A stretch of DNA of 64,000 nt from Clostridia bacterium (GTDB lineage Bacteria > Bacillota > Clostridia > UMGS1883), in contig JAFVPB010000039.1 in the NCBI GenBank assembly GCA_017505525.1, forward strand, positions 124,001 to 188,000, given 5' to 3'. A program made the translations under genes and the position numbers. How positions within the stretch are numbered: position 1 is the first letter of the stretch; each line of letters begins with the position of its first letter. The notes beneath the pieces were generated by a model. The model did no database searches and had not been told where the DNA came from. It saw only the letters and a program-made list of their open reading frames with translations. Positions 62,248 through 64,000 of the stretch are shown in pieces.

Positions 62248-64000
62248 ATGAAAGTTAAATGTCTGAACAATCAAAAAACTATAGTTTTTGCAAAGGAAGA
62301 ACTTGTAAAGTATCTTTTGCTTACTGGAACAAATATTAATGAAAATAATAAAGAGGTTATGCTCGGGCTGTATAGCGATTTTAATAAATTAAAAGAAAAA
62401 GATGATGAAAAAGAAGATTCCTATACTATAAATATTAAAAAAGGAAACGGGTTTATAGCAGGTTCAAATCCGAGAAGTGTGCTCTATGGTGTGTACAAGT
62501 ATTTGAAAGAACTTGGATGTGATTGGGTGCGTCCTGGAGCGGATGGCGAAATAATTGCGCAATGTGATGCTGAAAAAGTAAACGTTATGCTAAGTGAAAA
62601 AGCATCATATAACTATCGCGGAGTTTGTATTGCAGGAAGCGTAAGTCTTGAGCATGTGATTTGCCAAATCGAGTGGTGCGCAAAAATGTTTTACAACAGA
62701 CTTTTTATGGAACTGGTTGATCCGTCTGTTTTCTTTGAAAAATGGTATAATCATACTGATAATCCCAAAAGAAAACCTGAGGGAATAACAAAAGAAAAAA
62801 TTGACGAGTATATGAACATAATAAGTGAAGAAATAAGAAAGCGCGGTATGATTTTCCAAAGAGCAGGACATGGATTTATGTGTGAACCTTTTGGAATAAA
62901 TGTTTATGAATGGGGAAAAACTGTGGGAGAAAATTTTCTTATTGATAACGATACAAGGGAAATGCTTGCTCAAATTAATGGCAAAAGAGGACTTCACAAA
63001 AACATTCCAATGATAACCAACATATGTATGTCGAACTCAAAGGCAAGAAAAAAGGTTGTAGAATATGTGGTTGAATATGCAAAAAACAACAAAGATATTC
63101 CTGAAATTCATTTTTGGCTTGCAGATGGATATGATAATCATTGTGAATGTGAGGAATGCCAAAAGGCGCTTCCAACAGATTTCTACATAATGATTTTAAA
63201 TGAAATTGATGAAGAATTAACAAAAGAAGGCATTGATACAAAAATTATGGCGCTTTCATATGTTGAACTTCTATGGCCTCCAATCAGGGAAAGGCTTATA
63301 AATCCCGAAAGATTTGGGATAATGTTCTGTCCGATAACCCGGGATAATTCAATATCCTATAAAATGGAAAATCCATATGAAAGGGAATTGTTTCTTCCGG
63401 AATTTAAAAGAAATAATATCGATTGGGCTATGTCAGCTGCAGAAAATTTTGCATTTATAAAAGAATGGCAAAAATGTATGCCAAATTTTAATAATTTTTA
63501 TGAATTCAGCTATCATTTTTATTGGCGTGGACTTATCGACTACGGATTTTATAATACATCGCGAAATCTTTTTGAAGATGTTGTGTATTTAAAAAATGCT
63601 GGTATGGATGGAATGATATCTTGTCAGCTGACAAGGTCATATTTCCCAACAGGTCTTGGTCTGTATTCCTATGCTAAAGCTCTTTGGAACAGGGAACTTA
63701 ATTTTGAGGACGTTAGTAAAGAGTATTTAAAATCTTCGTTTGGAGATGGATGGGAGTTTGTGTATAAATATCTTCAAACTCTTTCTGAAACGAGCGAGTA
63801 TTCTGAAAACAGATATCCAAATGATGTACCGCCCAAATATGTCAAAAAAAGATGCGGTTGGGTACGTGAGTTTCTGGTTCAAACAAAAGAAGAAAGAGAA
63901 AAATATATCGGTAGTAATATAGTCGAGATAAATTCGTGGAAATATTTAAACGAGCACGCAGAATTTTTGATGTATTTCACAAAGCTTCTTGAGACTATAG
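62248..64000 (+). CDS. DUF4838-type protein, probable glycosidase, truncated by the window edge
   Basis: An open frame from ATG 62248 (AAAGGAAAA upstream) runs to the end of the window, giving at least 584 residues. The N-terminus has the GH20-like accessory domain (VKYLLLTG, SNPRSVLYGVYKYLKELGCDWVRPG). The main region contains the family-typical HFWLADGYDNHCECEEC motif, followed by FYIMILNEI and then DWAMSAAENF. This matches DUF4838 proteins as I recall them; they occur in polysaccharide-degradation loci and are thought to be glycosidase-like. No signal peptide is seen. The C-terminal part is missing. Confidence 0.75.
   Translation, partial: MKVKCLNNQKTIVFAKEELVKYLLLTGTNINENNKEVMLGLYSDFNKLKEKDDEKEDSYTINIKKGNGFIAGSNPRSVLYGVYKYLKELGCDWVRPGADGEIIAQCDAEKVNVMLSEKASYNYRGVCIAGSVSLEHVICQIEWCAKMFYNRLFMELVDPSVFFEKWYNHTDNPKRKPEGITKEKIDEYMNIISEEIRKRGMIFQRAGHGFMCEPFGINVYEWGKTVGENFLIDNDTREMLAQINGKRGLHKNIPMITNICMSNSKARKKVVEYVVEYAKNNKDIPEIHFWLADGYDNHCECEECQKALPTDFYIMILNEIDEELTKEGIDTKIMALSYVELLWPPIRERLINPERFGIMFCPITRDNSISYKMENPYERELFLPEFKRNNIDWAMSAAENFAFIKEWQKCMPNFNNFYEFSYHFYWRGLIDYGFYNTSRNLFEDVVYLKNAGMDGMISCQLTRSYFPTGLGLYSYAKALWNRELNFEDVSKEYLKSSFGDGWEFVYKYLQTLSETSEYSENRYPNDVPPKYVKKRCGWVREFLVQTKEEREKYIGSNIVEINSWKYLNEHAEFLMYFTKLLETI

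Overview
The window looks like chromosome of an endospore-forming, low-GC Gram-positive anaerobe of the class Clostridia (Bacillota). The evidence is an intact sporulation sigma factor gene (sigK), a yunB homologue, a DUF1385-prmC pair, strong AGGAGG-type ribosome binding sites, TTGACA/TATAAT promoters, five proteins anchored by S-layer homology (SLH) domains, no outer-membrane genes, and two radical SAM enzymes. No species can be named from the sequence alone.

Layout. 1-4766: a sugar operon (GH38 alpha-mannosidase, ROK kinase, SIS isomerase), then a glycerophosphodiester phosphodiesterase whose promoter, upstream terminator and ribosome binding site are nested in one hairpin. 4767-7213: an inserted-looking block flanked by two copies of the phosphodiesterase 3' end. 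It holds an array of AGCTAAAT-separated hairpins, a four-helix-bundle (23S intervening-sequence-type) protein, short ORFs and a sodium-dependent amino-acid transporter. 7275-12144: an SLH protein, birA, typA and an HD protein. 12215-14234: a yitT gene whose 3' end is also duplicated about 1 kb downstream, where it is fused to a signal-peptide-like start. 14303-18657: sigK, enolase, a polysaccharide deacetylase and ychF. 18812-25253: a seven-gene operon with two radical SAM/SPASM enzymes, a small protein ending in a Cys-rich and poly-Asn tail, a voltage-gated K+ channel and three membrane or repeat proteins. This is the best candidate for an undescribed system: a probable RiPP-like peptide maturation locus bracketed by short direct repeats. 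25472-43728: a TetR regulator with a surface protein, a two-component system with HtrA, prmC/DUF1385, yunB, tRNA-Thr, two metabolic genes, a MacAB-like exporter and an SLH protein. 43753-64000: a glycan-use and cell-surface region (AraC regulator, large glycoside hydrolase, solute-binding lipoprotein, beta-helix protein, three large surface proteins, creatininase-family protein, truncated DUF4838 protein). Its gaps carry TGTAGGG/CCCTACA-bordered paired-hairpin repeats.

Recurring themes. Shine-Dalgarno sequences buried in the 3' arm of terminator-like hairpins occur before gdpD, eno and the 63-aa gene at 32459. Gene 3' ends are duplicated around inserted cargo at two loci. Surface-protein modules are duplicated within and between neighbouring genes. 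All functions are inferred from visible motifs and recalled family features; no database search was run.
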